From positions 1 to 64,000 of the forward strand of contig NZ_JACHLU010000012.1 in assembly GCF_014204625.1 (NCBI RefSeq): 64,000 nt of DNA, written 5' to 3'. The notes beneath the pieces are model-generated. The model was not told the origin of the DNA. It did not search any database and saw nothing but the letters and a program-made list of their open reading frames with translations. Within the stretch, counting starts at the first letter, position 1. Each line of letters begins with the position of its first letter. Both the position numbers and the translations under genes were made by a program. This DNA comes from Gillisella vitis (GTDB taxonomy: Bacteria > Pseudomonadota > Alphaproteobacteria > Rhizobiales > Rhizobiaceae). Positions 1 through 9,447 of the stretch are shown here, one piece after another.

Positions 1-2
1 TG

Positions 3-155
3 GAAGACAAGGCGGCAGCGGCTGACATGCGCATTGAAATCACCGAGACGGTCAGTTTCCAGCGCACCAACGAGGCCGTTGACCAGCTGGCGACCTTGCT
101 GGGGATCACACCTGAGCAATTGGACAGCCTCTGGCTTTGGGCCGCAGGGTTTTAG
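3..155 (+). CDS. 3' end of an unrecognised gene (partial)
   Basis: An open frame enters from the window edge and runs 50 residues to a TAG at 153-155. The visible tail contains EITETVSFQRTNEAVDQLA followed by LLGITPEQLDSLWLWAAGF, a short helical segment with a Trp-rich end. No motif is diagnostic and I do not recognise the family. The next gene is more than 500 bases away on the opposite strand, so neighbours say nothing about its role. Overlapping frames in the same stretch look less gene-like. Confidence 0.5.
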   Translation, partial: EDKAAAADMRIEITETVSFQRTNEAVDQLATLLGITPEQLDSLWLWAAGF

Positions 156-719
156 CCAGGGAGCGACAGAGCTGATTTTTAAATTCGCGATGCTTGAACG
201 AGGTTCAAGGTGTCTTCAAATGGTCTTCAAAGAGGGCTTTAGAAATCGAAAAATCCTTCAAAAAGGCTCGGATTTGAAGACTGTGAAGAACTTGCTCCCA
301 TGATTCAAGAGGACGAAGCGCAACCACAGCAGTTCTGAAGGGGTGAGCAACCCGACCCTCATGGCTCTTTGATCAACGTCTATGACCATTAAAAGATCGG
401 TTGAGTGTATCTACCGCTCGCAGAGGAGGCCGACACCAGGGCATTTTCGTTGGGTTCGACGTATTTTGACACCAGTTCCGGAATTTTCATTTTTCCGGTT
501 TTGCGTGTCAAAATTCCGGAAAGTCGCGGCGAGCTACAAACACCACGGGCGAAACCACGGTAACAGGCGTCTCAACCTGGTACATTGCCCATAGGCAAAA
601 CACTCCATAACATCTGGCTCCCAAGGCAAAATCTTGGATTTGCAGGCTGTTTTGGCCAATCTCGCCTGAGTCTGAAAATATGGCCTGTGCGCCATGCATG
701 GCGCAGAAGCGCTGCCACT
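156..719. other. Gap without a supported gene; overlapping inverted repeats
   Basis: This 564-base gap separates the partial gene from the 3' end of the methyltransferase. It is more AT-rich than its surroundings. CTTGAAC (193-199) and GTTCAAG (203-209) form a 7-bp inverted repeat. A stronger structure lies at 464-521: TTTTGACAC (464-472) pairs with GTGTCAAAA (505-513), and TTCCGGAATTTT (476-487) pairs with AAAATTCCGGAA (510-521). The two right arms overlap, so the pairings compete. No credible start with a ribosome-binding site was found. Confidence 0.5.
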
Positions 720-1364
720 TTATAAAAACCGCCAGACCGTGGTTTTTTTCACGTCGCTGTCTTCCAGCACCCGCGTCACCGGCACTTGATAACAAGCCAA
801 AGACTGCATCCGGTGCTTCGGGCAATAGGCCCTTCCCGGATCACCGACAAAAATGTGGACACCAGACGCCACCAGATCGGCAAACCACGGCACAAGCCTG
901 TCCGCAAAGCCTGCATCATAGAACACATCACCGGCCAGCAACACATCGGCGTCCAGCCGCTGCCCGACGATGTCGGTGGCAGAAAACGCAATATCAACGC
1001 CGTTTTCACCCGCGTTCAGGCGCAAGGCGGCCCCCACAAACCGATCAATGTCCACGGCCAGAACATGACTTGCCCCGGCCATTTTGGCCGCAATCGCCAC
1101 AAGACCAGAGCCGGTGGCAAAATCCACCACACGCTTGCCCGCCACAAGATCAGGATGATCAAGAATATGCCGCGCCAACCCTTGCCCGCCCGCCCAGGCA
1201 AAGGCCCAAAACGGCGGCGGAAGACCGATCTCGGCCAGATCGTCTTCGGTTTTCAACCACAGATCATGCACTTCGCAGGCAAGATGCAGGCGAATTTCCG
1301 GCACATGCGGGGGAGCCATGATCTCGGTATTGTCGAGAATGAAACGCTCAGGATCGATCGTCAC
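720..1364 (-). CDS. METTL20/ETFBKMT-type protein-lysine methyltransferase
   Basis: This 214-residue protein is a class I SAM-dependent methyltransferase. The glycine-rich SAM loop is VVDFATGSGL (residues 79-88), and a DVFY motif (146-149) fits the (D/E)xx(Y/F) signature of the METTL20 group. The segment LPPPFWAFAWAGGQ (48-61) is typical of this group. The characterised Agrobacterium homologue methylates lysines of ribosomal protein L7/L12 and of the ETF beta subunit; sharing those substrates is inferred here. The start is GTG, 8 bases after the EVE gene stop. It is the last gene of the tsaD-gpsA-yciI-EVE run, so translation is probably coupled. Nicotinamide N-methyltransferase-like labels for such proteins are likely misleading. 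Confidence 0.85.
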   Translation of the reverse strand: MTIDPERFILDNTEIMAPPHVPEIRLHLACEVHDLWLKTEDDLAEIGLPPPFWAFAWAGGQGLARHILDHPDLVAGKRVVDFATGSGLVAIAAKMAGASHVLAVDIDRFVGAALRLNAGENGVDIAFSATDIVGQRLDADVLLAGDVFYDAGFADRLVPWFADLVASGVHIFVGDPGRAYCPKHRMQSLACYQVPVTRVLEDSDVKKTTVWRFL

Positions 1365-1372
1365 GGTCAGGC

Positions 1373-1801
1373 TCAGCGCGGCGGATTCTCAAGTCCGCCC
1401 ATACGGCAGACCTCGAGATATTCCTCTTCTGTCACCGGCTGCACCGACAACCGCATGGAGGTCACCAGCGACATTTGCTGCAAACCCGGATGGGCCTTCA
1501 CGTCTTTCAGCGTCACAGGCTTTGGCATGTCGCAGACAGCGCGAATATCCACGCATTCCCAGCGCGGATCATCGGTGGTGGAATCATGGTGGGCCAGTTG
1601 GCAGACCTCAGCAATGCCCACCACTTCCAAGCCCTCATTGGAATGGTAGAAAAAGCCCTTATCGCCAATTTTCATCGCCCGCATATTGTTGCGGGCCAGA
1701 TAATTGCGCACCCCATCCCATTGCTCGCCCTCGGCCCCTTTGGCCTTGAGCATGTCCCAGGAGAATTTGAAGGGTTCGGATTTAAACAGCCAGAATGCCA
1801 T
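1373..1801 (-). CDS. EVE domain protein (thymocyte nuclear protein 1 family)
   Basis: The 142-residue product is a single EVE domain from end to end. It begins with the hallmark MAFWLFKSEP and continues with WDGVRNYLARNNM (residues 28-40) and GFFYHSNEG (49-57). EVE domains are related to PUA and YTH folds and are thought to bind modified bases in nucleic acid; no catalytic activity is expected. An upstream in-frame ATG would add 12 residues inside the preceding gene, so the start at 1801 is preferred. It lies 8 bases after yciI and 8 bases before the methyltransferase. Its company (TsaD, a lysine methyltransferase) suggests a link to nucleic-acid or translation modification, which is inference. 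Confidence 0.92.
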   Translation of the reverse strand: MAFWLFKSEPFKFSWDMLKAKGAEGEQWDGVRNYLARNNMRAMKIGDKGFFYHSNEGLEVVGIAEVCQLAHHDSTTDDPRWECVDIRAVCDMPKPVTLKDVKAHPGLQQMSLVTSMRLSVQPVTEEEYLEVCRMGGLENPPR

Positions 1802-1809
1802 ACTGCACC

Positions 1810-2103
1810 TTATGCGTCTGGATTGTTGAAGACCCAATTGTAGGGCTTGATCTCGACAGAGGCGAACAGTCCGGCCTTGGCATACGGATCCTGCGCGGCA
1901 ATAGCCTTTGCCGACTCCAGATCAGCAGCCTTGATCAGCAGCATCGAGCCGCAAGGCTTGCCAGCGTCATCCAGAAACGGGCCGCCGATTTTCAACACGC
2001 CCTCAGCGTTCAGGCCGTTGAGCCATTCCACATGCGGCGGGCGGGTTTCCATGCGAAGATCAAGATGGTTGGGTTTATCGGCGCAAATTACGGCAAACAA
2101 CAT
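1810..2103 (-). CDS. YciI-like protein
   Basis: This 97-residue protein is a stand-alone YCII domain (dimeric alpha-beta ferredoxin-like fold). The family pattern is visible as HVEWLNGLNAEGVLKIGGP, whose His is the conserved pocket residue, and as a C-terminal NWVFNNP-type ending. Some relatives are dehalogenases or muconolactone-isomerase-like, but most have no known reaction, and none can be assigned here. The gene starts 18 bases after gpsA and ends 8 bases before the EVE gene, on the same strand, so it is almost certainly cotranscribed. Size and composition are normal for the family. Confidence 0.9.
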   Translation of the reverse strand: MLFAVICADKPNHLDLRMETRPPHVEWLNGLNAEGVLKIGGPFLDDAGKPCGSMLLIKAADLESAKAIAAQDPYAKAGLFASVEIKPYNWVFNNPDA

Positions 2104-2121
2104 GCGGGTCTCCTTCAGGGA

Positions 2122-3102
2122 TTATTCGGTGGTGATCGGGCGGGTCATCAAGGCATCCACCGCCCGGTCAATATCAAGCGAACCTTCAATAATCGAGGCC
2201 ACGGCCTCGGTAATCGGCATGGACAGCTGATGCCCCTCGGCCAGACGGGCCGAGACGGCCGCAGCAAAGGCCCCTTCCACCAGATAGCCCCCGGCATCAT
2301 CGCCACGGGCCAAGGCCAAACCATAGCGTAAATTCCGCGATTGATGGCTGGTGGCGGTCAACACCAGATCGCCAAGACCAGACAGGCCGCGCACGGTGTC
2401 GGCCTTGCCGCCCATGGCCACGACCAGACGCGACATTTCGGCAAGACCGCGGGAAATGAGTGCTGCTCTGGCCGAATCACCCAACCCACGGCCCTCAACA
2501 ATGCCACAGGCTATAGCCAGCACGTTTTTCAACGCCCCACCCAGCTGCACGCCAATCCGGTCATCGGACGCATAGAGCCGAAAGGTGCGGGTTGACAGGG
2601 CGCGGGCCAGCTCATCAGCCTGCTCCAGCGAGCTTGCCGCCAGCACCATGGCGGTCGGCAGGCCACGGGCAATATCCATGGCAAAGCCCGGACCCGACAA
2701 CACCGCCACCGGATGATGCGGTAGTTTTTCTTCCAGAATCTCGCTCAACAGCCTGGCTGTTTGCCGATCAATACCTTTGGCGCAGGTGACGACCGTCGCG
2801 TCTGCGCGAAGATACGGGCCATAGGTCGCTGCCGCATCGGCCTGTGCCTGCGATGGCATGGCAAACAGCACAATCTCTGCATCGGCCACCGCATCCGGCT
2901 CGGCGGTAAAATCCAGCCCATCGGGCAAAACCACGCCCGGCAGGGCGGCATCATGCAGATGGTCGTTGCGCAGATCGGCCATCAAAGACGGATCGCGGCC
3001 AATCAGTGTCACGCGCGACCGTCCCTCAAGCGCCATCACCGTTGCCAGCGCTGTTCCAAATGCGCCTGCACCAATCACGGCAATAGGATGCTGACCACTC
3101 AT
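2122..3102 (-). CDS. gpsA: Glycerol-3-phosphate dehydrogenase [NAD(P)+]
   Basis: This cytoplasmic enzyme reduces dihydroxyacetone phosphate to sn-glycerol 3-phosphate, the backbone for phospholipid synthesis. The 326-residue product has the N-terminal dinucleotide loop [10 protein letters not shown] (about residues 11-20), a SGPGFA segment in mid-protein, and [14 protein letters not shown] carrying the catalytic lysine. Length is normal for GpsA. The start ATG overlaps the tsaD stop by 4 bases, a strong sign of translational coupling. The tsaD-gpsA-yciI-EVE order is common in Rhizobiaceae. The C-terminal substrate domain, including [14 protein letters not shown], is complete. Confidence 0.97.
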   Translation of the reverse strand: MSGQHPIAVIGAGAFGTALATVMALEGRSRVTLIGRDPSLMADLRNDHLHDAALPGVVLPDGLDFTAEPDAVADAEIVLFAMPSQAQADAAATYGPYLRADATVVTCAKGIDRQTARLLSEILEEKLPHHPVAVLSGPGFAMDIARGLPTAMVLAASSLEQADELARALSTRTFRLYASDDRIGVQLGGALKNVLAIACGIVEGRGLGDSARAALISRGLAEMSRLVVAMGGKADTVRGLSGLGDLVLTATSHQSRNLRYGLALARGDDAGGYLVEGAFAAAVSARLAEGHQLSMPITEAVASIIEGSLDIDRAVDALMTRPITTE

Positions 3103-4196
3103 GCCTTCACTCCACGTTTGCCGGATCCCAACATGGCCTGTGCTTTGCTATCCAGCGGCCAGCGGGAGCGAGGTGCAACGGAAAGATCATCCGCCGGCAG
3201 GCCCAGCGCCATGCGCTCAAGCCCTGCCCAGGCAATCATCGCGGCATTGTCAGTGCATAAATGATGCGGCGGCGCGACAAAGCGAAAACGGTGTTTGTCA
3301 CACAGGCTTTGCAACGCGCCACGCAAGGCCTGATTGGCCGCTACGCCTCCCGCAACAATCAGTGAAGGCATCTCATTCTGATTGGGAAACTCAACGTTAA
3401 ACCGCTGAAGCCCCCGGCCAATGCGGTCATCCATGGTGCGGGCAATGGCGCGCTGGAAGGATGCGCAAATATCGGCAATATCCTGCTCCGTCACCGGAGC
3501 TGCGGCTTCTGCGGCCTGCCGCACGGCGGTTTTCAAACCGGAAAAGGAAAAATCCAGCCGCGCTTCGCCCACCAATGGGCGCGGAAAATTGAAGCGTTTT
3601 TCATCGCCTTTGGCTGCCGCCTTTTCCACGGCGGGACCACCCGGATAGGGCAGACCCAGCAGCTTGGCAGTTTTATCGAAGGCTTCGCCCAGCGCATCAT
3701 CAATGGTGGTGCCCCAGCGCTCATAATCGGCGACGCCACGCACCAGCACCAATTGCGTGTGGCCACCAGACACCAGCAGCATCAGATAGGGAAAGGCAAT
3801 GCCATCGGTCAGCCGCGCTGTCAGCGCATGGCCTTCCAGATGGTTGATGGCATAGAGCGGCTTGTTGGCCGCTTTGGCAATGGCCTTTGCGGTCATCAAC
3901 CCCACCAGCAAGCCACCAATCAGGCCGGGACCGGAGGTGGCTGCAATGGCATCCACGTCTTTCAGGGTGACATTTGCTTTCAGAAGGGCTTCTTCAATCA
4001 GCACATCCAGCGCTTCCACATGGGCGCGGGCGGCAATTTCAGGCACAACGCCGCCATAGGCGCTGTGCTCGTCCAATTGGCTCAAAACCACATCAGAGAT
4101 GATCTCGCCGCGGCCATCAGGGTGGCGCACGACAATAGAGGCTGCGGTTTCATCGCAACTGGTTTCGATACCGAGAATTTTGAGAGAATCTGCCAT
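3099..4196 (-). CDS. tsaD: tRNA N6-adenosine threonylcarbamoyltransferase TsaD
   Basis: TsaD transfers the threonylcarbamoyl group from threonylcarbamoyl-AMP to A37 of ANN-decoding tRNAs (t6A), working with TsaB and TsaE, which are not in this window. The 365-residue product has the ASKHA-fold N-terminus [14 protein letters not shown], the metal-binding pair in NHLEGH (His119 and His123), [10 protein letters not shown], and the C-terminal [14 protein letters not shown] with the conserved Asp. Length is normal. It heads a five-gene minus-strand run and is divergent from hemC, 85 bases apart, so both promoters lie in 4197-4281. The modification links functionally to MtaB (43143-44417), which acts on t6A37. 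Confidence 0.97.
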   Translation of the reverse strand: MADSLKILGIETSCDETAASIVVRHPDGRGEIISDVVLSQLDEHSAYGGVVPEIAARAHVEALDVLIEEALLKANVTLKDVDAIAATSGPGLIGGLLVGLMTAKAIAKAANKPLYAINHLEGHALTARLTDGIAFPYLMLLVSGGHTQLVLVRGVADYERWGTTIDDALGEAFDKTAKLLGLPYPGGPAVEKAAAKGDEKRFNFPRPLVGEARLDFSFSGLKTAVRQAAEAAAPVTEQDIADICASFQRAIARTMDDRIGRGLQRFNVEFPNQNEMPSLIVAGGVAANQALRGALQSLCDKHRFRFVAPPHHLCTDNAAMIAWAGLERMALGLPADDLSVAPRSRWPLDSKAQAMLGSGKRGVKA

Positions 4197-4281
4197 GGAC
4201 TATAAGTTGCGTCGATTTGGATGATTGCGATAGACCCGAAACATGGGTACGAGACCCTCCGGTAACAATGGATGGCACTGG

Positions 4282-5211
4282 ATGCAAACGAAACCTTTCC
4301 GTATCGGCACACGCGGCAGCCCTTTGGCATTGGCGCAGGCCCATGAAACCCGCGATCGACTGATGGCTGCCCATGGCCTTGCCCCGGAAATGTTCGAAAT
4401 CGTCGTACTCTCCACCACCGGCGACCGCATTACCGACAGAGCATTATCGGAGATCGGCGGCAAGGGTCTTTTCACGCTGGAACTGGAGCAGCAGCTCACC
4501 TCTGGCGGGCTGGATCTGGCCGTGCATTCCTCCAAGGACATGCCCACCGCCCTGCCAGATGGCCTTGAAATTGCCGCGTACCTGCCGCGTGAAGATATGC
4601 GCGATGCCTTCATTGGCCGTACAGCCGCAAAACTGATGGATATGCCCGAAGGTGCCGTGATTGGCTCGGCATCGCTGCGCCGTCAGGCCTTGATCAGGCG
4701 CCTGCGGCCGGACATTGAGGTGATCACCTATCGCGGCGCGGTGGAGAGCAGGCTTCGAAAACTGGCGGAAGGGCAAGTGGATGCCACCCTGCTGGCCGTT
4801 GCCGGTCTGAAGAGGCTGGATAAGGAAAACGTGATTACCGAATATCTCGACATTGAGCGCTTTCCGCCAGCACCGGCTCAAGGGGCCATCTGCATTGAAG
4901 CACGCATTGGTGATCGACGGGTGCAAAATCTGCTGGAACCCCTCAATCACCGCCCGACTTTTGACGCGGTTTCCTGCGAGCGTGCCTTTCTGGCAGCGCT
5001 TGACGGCTCCTGCCGCACACCGATTGCCGGATTTGCGGTGTCCGACGGCGACAATCTCTGTCTGAGAGGCACAATTTTGACACCGGATGGGCAGGTGTCC
5101 CATTCGGTGGAAATCGAAGGGCGCTGTGCTGACAGTTTCAAACTGGGCTGGGCAGCGGGTGAACAGGTCAGGGCCAAGGCGGGACCGAGCTTTTTCGAAG
5201 GGTGGACATAA
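4282..5211 (+). CDS. hemC: Porphobilinogen deaminase (hydroxymethylbilane synthase)
   Basis: HemC condenses four porphobilinogens into hydroxymethylbilane in the cytoplasm during heme synthesis. The 309-residue product starts [19 protein letters not shown], contains the HSSKDMPT active-site segment, and has ALDGSCRTP with Cys244 as the attachment site of the dipyrromethane cofactor. An in-frame ATG 39 bases upstream would add a stretch absent from family members, so the start at 4282 is preferred. It is the first gene of a plus-strand operon and is followed after 5 bases by hemD. Confidence 0.97.
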   Translation: MQTKPFRIGTRGSPLALAQAHETRDRLMAAHGLAPEMFEIVVLSTTGDRITDRALSEIGGKGLFTLELEQQLTSGGLDLAVHSSKDMPTALPDGLEIAAYLPREDMRDAFIGRTAAKLMDMPEGAVIGSASLRRQALIRRLRPDIEVITYRGAVESRLRKLAEGQVDATLLAVAGLKRLDKENVITEYLDIERFPPAPAQGAICIEARIGDRRVQNLLEPLNHRPTFDAVSCERAFLAALDGSCRTPIAGFAVSDGDNLCLRGTILTPDGQVSHSVEIEGRCADSFKLGWAAGEQVRAKAGPSFFEGWT

Positions 5212-5216
5212 ACATC

Positions 5217-5993
5217 ATGCGTGTTCTGGTGACCCGGGCAGAGAAGGCAAGTCAAAAAACGGCTGCACACCTGCTGGCTCTGGGTCACGAACCGATTTTG
5301 ATTCCCTTGGCCAAAGCCGTCCATACGCCTCAAAATGCCCTCACTGCACTCGAAAAACCCCATTCTGCGCTGATTATAACCAGCGCAGAAGCGGTCCGTG
5401 CGCTTGAGATCATCAAGGCGCAAATCACGCCGCATTTTTCCACGCCGCTGTTTGTGGTGGGGTCGGCCACCGCGAAAGCGGCAGAGCGTCTGGGTTTTCA
5501 GAAGATTGAAACCGCTGACGGTGATGGCACCCAATTGGCCAATCTGCTTGGCAGACAGGCAACCCCAAACTCCGCTCCTCTGCTTTATCTTGCAGGCAGC
5601 CCGCGCGCCAAAGCGCTTGAGCGGGGATTACAGGCCAAAGCCCTGTCCTTCGATGTGGCAGAGATCTACGACATGGAGACCATCACCTATCAAGCCGACG
5701 ACATTTCTCACGCTCTCGGAAACCAGCCGATTGATGCCGTTTTGCTGTATTCGGCGGAAACGGCCCGGCGTTTTTGCGCTCTGCCTTTGACAGATAAAGT
5801 TGAGGAACTTTTTGCCTCTCTGGATTGTTTTTGTCTCAGTGAGCAGGTCGCCCAAAACCTGACACTGCCCTTTCAAACAAGGATTTACATTGCCGACCAC
5901 CCCGATGAGGAAAGCTTGTTTGCCTTGCTGGAAAGCGCCAATTCGAGCAACGAAATCAAATCACCCCTTTCCTTCCGGTTCATCCCTGACTAA
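5217..5993 (+). CDS. hemD: Uroporphyrinogen-III synthase
   Basis: HemD closes and rearranges hydroxymethylbilane into uroporphyrinogen III. The family is poorly conserved. The 258-residue product opens with MRVLVTRAE and shows the two-lobed pattern (ALIITSAEAVRALE in lobe one; VLLYSAETARRF and FCLSEQVAQNL in lobe two). Assignment rests on these features together with its position 5 bases after hemC. ATG 5217 is used because upstream in-frame codons fall inside the end of hemC. The Mic60-like gene begins 34 bases downstream. Confidence 0.93.
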   Translation: MRVLVTRAEKASQKTAAHLLALGHEPILIPLAKAVHTPQNALTALEKPHSALIITSAEAVRALEIIKAQITPHFSTPLFVVGSATAKAAERLGFQKIETADGDGTQLANLLGRQATPNSAPLLYLAGSPRAKALERGLQAKALSFDVAEIYDMETITYQADDISHALGNQPIDAVLLYSAETARRFCALPLTDKVEELFASLDCFCLSEQVAQNLTLPFQTRIYIADHPDEESLFALLESANSSNEIKSPLSFRFIPD

Positions 5994-6027
5994 CTTCAAC
6001 GCAGAAGAGATTGAAAGCGAGGTTGCC

Positions 6028-7380
6028 ATGGTTTCGGGAAAGCCCCCACGCCGTTCGAAAACCACCGAAGAGCCGGTTATCATCGATCTGACGGCAACGG
6101 AGGTTGCCCCGGAAAAGCCAGAGAACACGTCCGCCGAAGAGACGACCTCTTCTGCGCAGACGCCGGATGTGCCGACCGAGCCGCAACCTGAAAGCGAGCC
6201 AGCAATCGCGGCCGAAACGACGCAGGCAAAAGAACCTGCCAAAGAGGAGAGCCTCGCCACAGAGCCGGAGCCTGCAACAGAGCCAAGGCCTGCATCGGAC
6301 ACCGAGCCCGCGACGCTTGCACCAGACCATCCAGACTCTGAACAGCAGGAGGACACCCGGTTTGGCAGCGGCACATCAACCTGTTCGCCGCAAACGCCTC
6401 CGCCGCAAGACAATCAGCCAGCATCCGCACGGCCATCGTCCAACAGCATATCCAGCCTGCTGGCCGCAGGCATTGCCGGGGGACTGATTGCCCTGATCGG
6501 GGCTGGAAGCATTCAATATGCCGGACTTCTACCTGTTTCGGGGCCAAGCGGTAGTGCCGATACGGTTGCCGCCCTCAGTGCCGAGGTGGAGAGCCTGAAG
6601 GAAACCATGGCCAAGGGCCAACCGGCCGCCGATACCAGCGCGCTGGAAGCCCGGATTGGCCAATTGGAAAGCAGCCAACAGAATCCTCAGGCAACAATTG
6701 ATCCTGCAACGATCACTGATTTGCAAACCCGGCTTGCCAGTGCCGATCAGGCCATAGACCAGCTGAAATCCGACATGGCAGGCCGCGTCCAAAGCCTGAC
6801 CAGTGGCCAGACACAGATGTCTGACACGCTCTCGGCCATTCAAACCAGACTGGACAAGCCGCGTGATGATATTGAAGTCGCCCGCGCCATTGCTGCATCG
6901 GCCTTGAAGACCGCTGCCGATCGCGGCGGGCCATTTCTGGCTGAGTTGCGCACGCTGGGCAGCATTGCGCCGGAAGACCCCGCCATTGCAGCACTTGAAC
7001 CGTATGCCGCAACGGGTGCTGTTTCCCGCGCCGAGCTGTTAGAGCGGTTTGGCAAGACTGCCGACACCATTCTGTCTGCCATCAACCAACCGGCAGACAG
7101 CGCCAGTATTGGCGAACGACTGCTGGCCAGTGCCATGTCGGTCATCAAAGTGCGCCCGGTGGGCAACGTTGCGGGTGATGACCCGTCGGCTATTGTGGCG
7201 CGCATTGAAGACAAGATCCGCAATGGCGACCTCAGGGGGGCCGCAGCCGAATGGGAAAGTCTGCCAGAGGTCGGGCGTACGGTCTCGGAAGGCTTCAAGA
7301 AGGCGCTTGACGGGCGTATTGCGGTTGAAGCGCAGGTGTCCGATGCGCTGGCGCGCTCGGTTGCCGGGCGGCAGGGCTGA
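6028..7380 (+). CDS. Mic60/mitofilin-like inner membrane protein (COG4223)
   Basis: The 450-residue product has a long Pro/Glu/Thr-rich N-terminal region (residues 1-138), one transmembrane helix (about 141-168, LLAAGIAGGLIALIGAG), a coiled coil (VAALSAEVESLKETM and following repeats), and a C-terminal mitofilin-type helical domain including GPFLAELRTLGSIAPEDPAI. In alphaproteobacteria Mic60 homologues lie in the heme operon and can shape the inner membrane, like mitochondrial Mic60. Placement between hemD and hemY matches that pattern exactly. The predicted topology is a cytoplasmic N-terminus with the coiled coil in the periplasm. The ATG at 6028 is preferred; an earlier in-frame ATG at 5890 lies inside hemD. 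The molecular role in this organism is inferred. Confidence 0.87.
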   Translation: MVSGKPPRRSKTTEEPVIIDLTATEVAPEKPENTSAEETTSSAQTPDVPTEPQPESEPAIAAETTQAKEPAKEESLATEPEPATEPRPASDTEPATLAPDHPDSEQQEDTRFGSGTSTCSPQTPPPQDNQPASARPSSNSISSLLAAGIAGGLIALIGAGSIQYAGLLPVSGPSGSADTVAALSAEVESLKETMAKGQPAADTSALEARIGQLESSQQNPQATIDPATITDLQTRLASADQAIDQLKSDMAGRVQSLTSGQTQMSDTLSAIQTRLDKPRDDIEVARAIAASALKTAADRGGPFLAELRTLGSIAPEDPAIAALEPYAATGAVSRAELLERFGKTADTILSAINQPADSASIGERLLASAMSVIKVRPVGNVAGDDPSAIVARIEDKIRNGDLRGAAAEWESLPEVGRTVSEGFKKALDGRIAVEAQVSDALARSVAGRQG

Positions 7381-7391
7381 GGAGAAACAGC

Positions 7392-8957
7392 ATGATTCGT
7401 GTTCTTGTCTACGTTCTTCTGGTTCTCGCCCTTGGGTTTGGTTTTTCCTGGCTGGCGGACCGGCCCGGTGAATTGCAGGTTGTCTGGCAAGGCCAGTTGA
7501 TTGAAATGAGCCTGACGGCGGCCGCCACCATTCTGGTCGTGCTTGTGGCTGTGGTGATGATCGGTTGGTGGCTGATCCGCACCATCTGGACTTCGCCCCA
7601 TTCGGTCCGCCGCTATTTTCGTGCCCGCAAGCGCGACCGGGGCTATCAGGCCCTGTCGAGCGGGCTGATCGCGGCAGGAGCTGGCAACGCCCAATTGGCG
7701 CACCGCATGAGTGCGCGGGCACGCGGTCTGATCCGTGCCGATCAGGAGCCACTGATCATGGTGCTGGAAGCCCAGACCGCGCTGATCGAGGGCAAGCACG
7801 ACAATGCCCGGCGCATTTACGAGCAGATGGTGGCAGACCCCGAAACCCGCGAGCTTGGCCTTCGCGGTCTCTACCTGGAGGCAACGCGGCTGGGGGCCTA
7901 TGAAGCCGCCCGGCAATATGCCGAAAAAGCCGCAGAAGAAGCGCCCTACCTGCCATGGGCAGCAAAGGCGACGCTCGAGCATCGCTGTCAGACCAGCAAT
8001 TGGGATGAGGCCATTCTGCTGCTGGACCGCCAGCGCGTGGCAGGTGTCAGCAATCGTGCCGAATCTGATCGCATGAAAGCCGTTCTGCTCACGGCCAAGG
8101 CCATGGACCAACTGGATGGCGATCCCGTTCTTGCCCGCGAAAATGCTCTGAATGCGTTGAAACTTGCCAAGGATCTGGTGCCCGCCGCAACCACCGCCGC
8201 CCGCGCCTTGTTGCGCGAAGACAATCTGCGCAAGGCAGGGTCGGTGCTGGAAACGGCGTGGAAGCTTGAACCCCATCCTGACATTGCAAGAGTCTATATC
8301 CGCGCCCGCAACGGTGATGGCGCGATGGACCGTCTGAAGCGCGCCGAGCGGCTGGAACACCTGAAGCCCAACAATGTCGAATCACTGCTGATTGTTGCCG
8401 AGATGGCGCTGGAAGCGCATGATTTCACCAAAGCCCGCGCCAAGGCAGAGGCGGCGGCCCGGATGCGGGCAAGTGAGCGGGTGTTTCTGCTGCTGGCCGA
8501 CATTGAAGATGCCGAAACCGGCGATCAGGCCCGCATTCGCTACTGGATGGCGCAAGCCCTGAAAGCACCGCGTGATCCCGCCTGGGTGGCTGACGGTCAG
8601 GTGTCGGAAAAATGGCTGCCCTATTCGCCTGTCAGTGGCAAGCTCGATGCCTTTGAGTGGAAGATGCCCTATGCCCAGTTGAGCGGACCGCAGGAAGACA
8701 GCACGGTGATCAGCGGTGCGGCAGCACTGGCCGAATTGCCAGCGCTTGCGACGGCAGAGACACAGGCGGCCGAGCAGGACGATGTCACAGTGGTCACATC
8801 CAAACCGCTGCCGAAAGCGCCTGCACCAACGCCACCGGAGCAAAACAGCGCCAGAGAGGCCGCGCCTGAGCCTTTCTTTGGCCGCCCACCGGATGATCCG
8901 GGCGTACGCAAGCCCGGCAACACGGCAGATGAAAAAGCCAGACTCAACCTGCTGTAA
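7392..8957 (+). CDS. hemY: HemY-type TPR inner membrane protein
   Basis: The 521-residue product has two N-terminal membrane helices (about residues 4-23 and 43-66) and then a long soluble array of TPR-like helical repeats (for example GLRGLYLEATRLGAYEAARQ). This fits the HemY_N family found next to heme genes in proteobacteria. It is not the Bacillus HemY protoporphyrinogen oxidase. Its exact role is unsettled; scaffolding of heme enzymes or late heme steps is suggested. The start has a clear GGAG 8 bases upstream and lies 11 bases after the Mic60-like gene. The C-terminal 100 residues are Pro/Ala-rich and low in complexity. Confidence 0.9.
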   Translation: MIRVLVYVLLVLALGFGFSWLADRPGELQVVWQGQLIEMSLTAAATILVVLVAVVMIGWWLIRTIWTSPHSVRRYFRARKRDRGYQALSSGLIAAGAGNAQLAHRMSARARGLIRADQEPLIMVLEAQTALIEGKHDNARRIYEQMVADPETRELGLRGLYLEATRLGAYEAARQYAEKAAEEAPYLPWAAKATLEHRCQTSNWDEAILLLDRQRVAGVSNRAESDRMKAVLLTAKAMDQLDGDPVLARENALNALKLAKDLVPAATTAARALLREDNLRKAGSVLETAWKLEPHPDIARVYIRARNGDGAMDRLKRAERLEHLKPNNVESLLIVAEMALEAHDFTKARAKAEAAARMRASERVFLLLADIEDAETGDQARIRYWMAQALKAPRDPAWVADGQVSEKWLPYSPVSGKLDAFEWKMPYAQLSGPQEDSTVISGAAALAELPALATAETQAAEQDDVTVVTSKPLPKAPAPTPPEQNSAREAAPEPFFGRPPDDPGVRKPGNTADEKARLNLL

Positions 8958-8967
8958 AGGACACACC

Positions 8968-9447
8968 ATGCTGGAAAGGCTCAATGCCTTTGTTCAAAGT
9001 CTTGTGAGCGCGCCGGAGAGTGGCAAATTTGCAATGGACGACACACGAGTGATGATCGTTGCCTTGTGCTTTCAGGTGATGGAAGCCGATGGCACTATCA
9101 GCGAAAGTGAACGCGATGTTTTGAAGAAAAACATAAAAGAGCATTACGCTCTGGATGGCGGTAAGCTGGAAGCCCTGCTGGATGCGGGACAACGGGCCGA
9201 ACACGAGGCGGTCGATTATTACCGCTTCACCTCGGAACTGAAGCGGAGGCTCAGCGACGAGCAGCGGCTGGAGCTGGTGGGTGTGCTGTGGGACATAGTC
9301 TATGCCGACGGCGCGCGCAACGAAATGGAAGACCATATTCTCTGGCGCGTTGCCGATCTGCTTGCCGTTTCTGACCGCGATAGAATTATGGCCAGACGCA
9401 GCGCCGCCGCCCGCGCAGGTCAGGCCGGAGATCATGATGCCTCCTGA
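8968..9447 (+). CDS. TerB-like (tellurite resistance B family) protein
   Basis: The 159-residue helical protein has the TerB/DjlA-N pattern: an acidic helix-loop pair at ALCFQVMEADGTISESERD and again at VLWDIVYADGARNEMEDHIL. The two acidic patches are the family's likely metal-binding sites. No resistance phenotype can be inferred from such stand-alone copies. It starts 10 bases after hemY with a weak AAGGA upstream, and its last 11 bases overlap the amidotransferase start. It therefore appears to be a fixed member of the hemCD-Mic60-hemY operon. Cytoplasmic; partner unknown. Confidence 0.85.
   Translation: MLERLNAFVQSLVSAPESGKFAMDDTRVMIVALCFQVMEADGTISESERDVLKKNIKEHYALDGGKLEALLDAGQRAEHEAVDYYRFTSELKRRLSDEQRLELVGVLWDIVYADGARNEMEDHILWRVADLLAVSDRDRIMARRSAAARAGQAGDHDAS

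Noticed and set aside
1-155. Prophage gene end
   Set aside because: The short tail has no phage-specific motif and no other phage genes lie in the window.
34-303. Plus-strand frame at the left edge
   Set aside because: It overlaps the partial gene ending at 155, which reads better; the frame continues into AT-rich non-coding DNA.
6840-8360. Minus-strand frame opposite the Mic60-like and hemY genes
   Set aside because: Spans two real genes antisense and shows no domain pattern.
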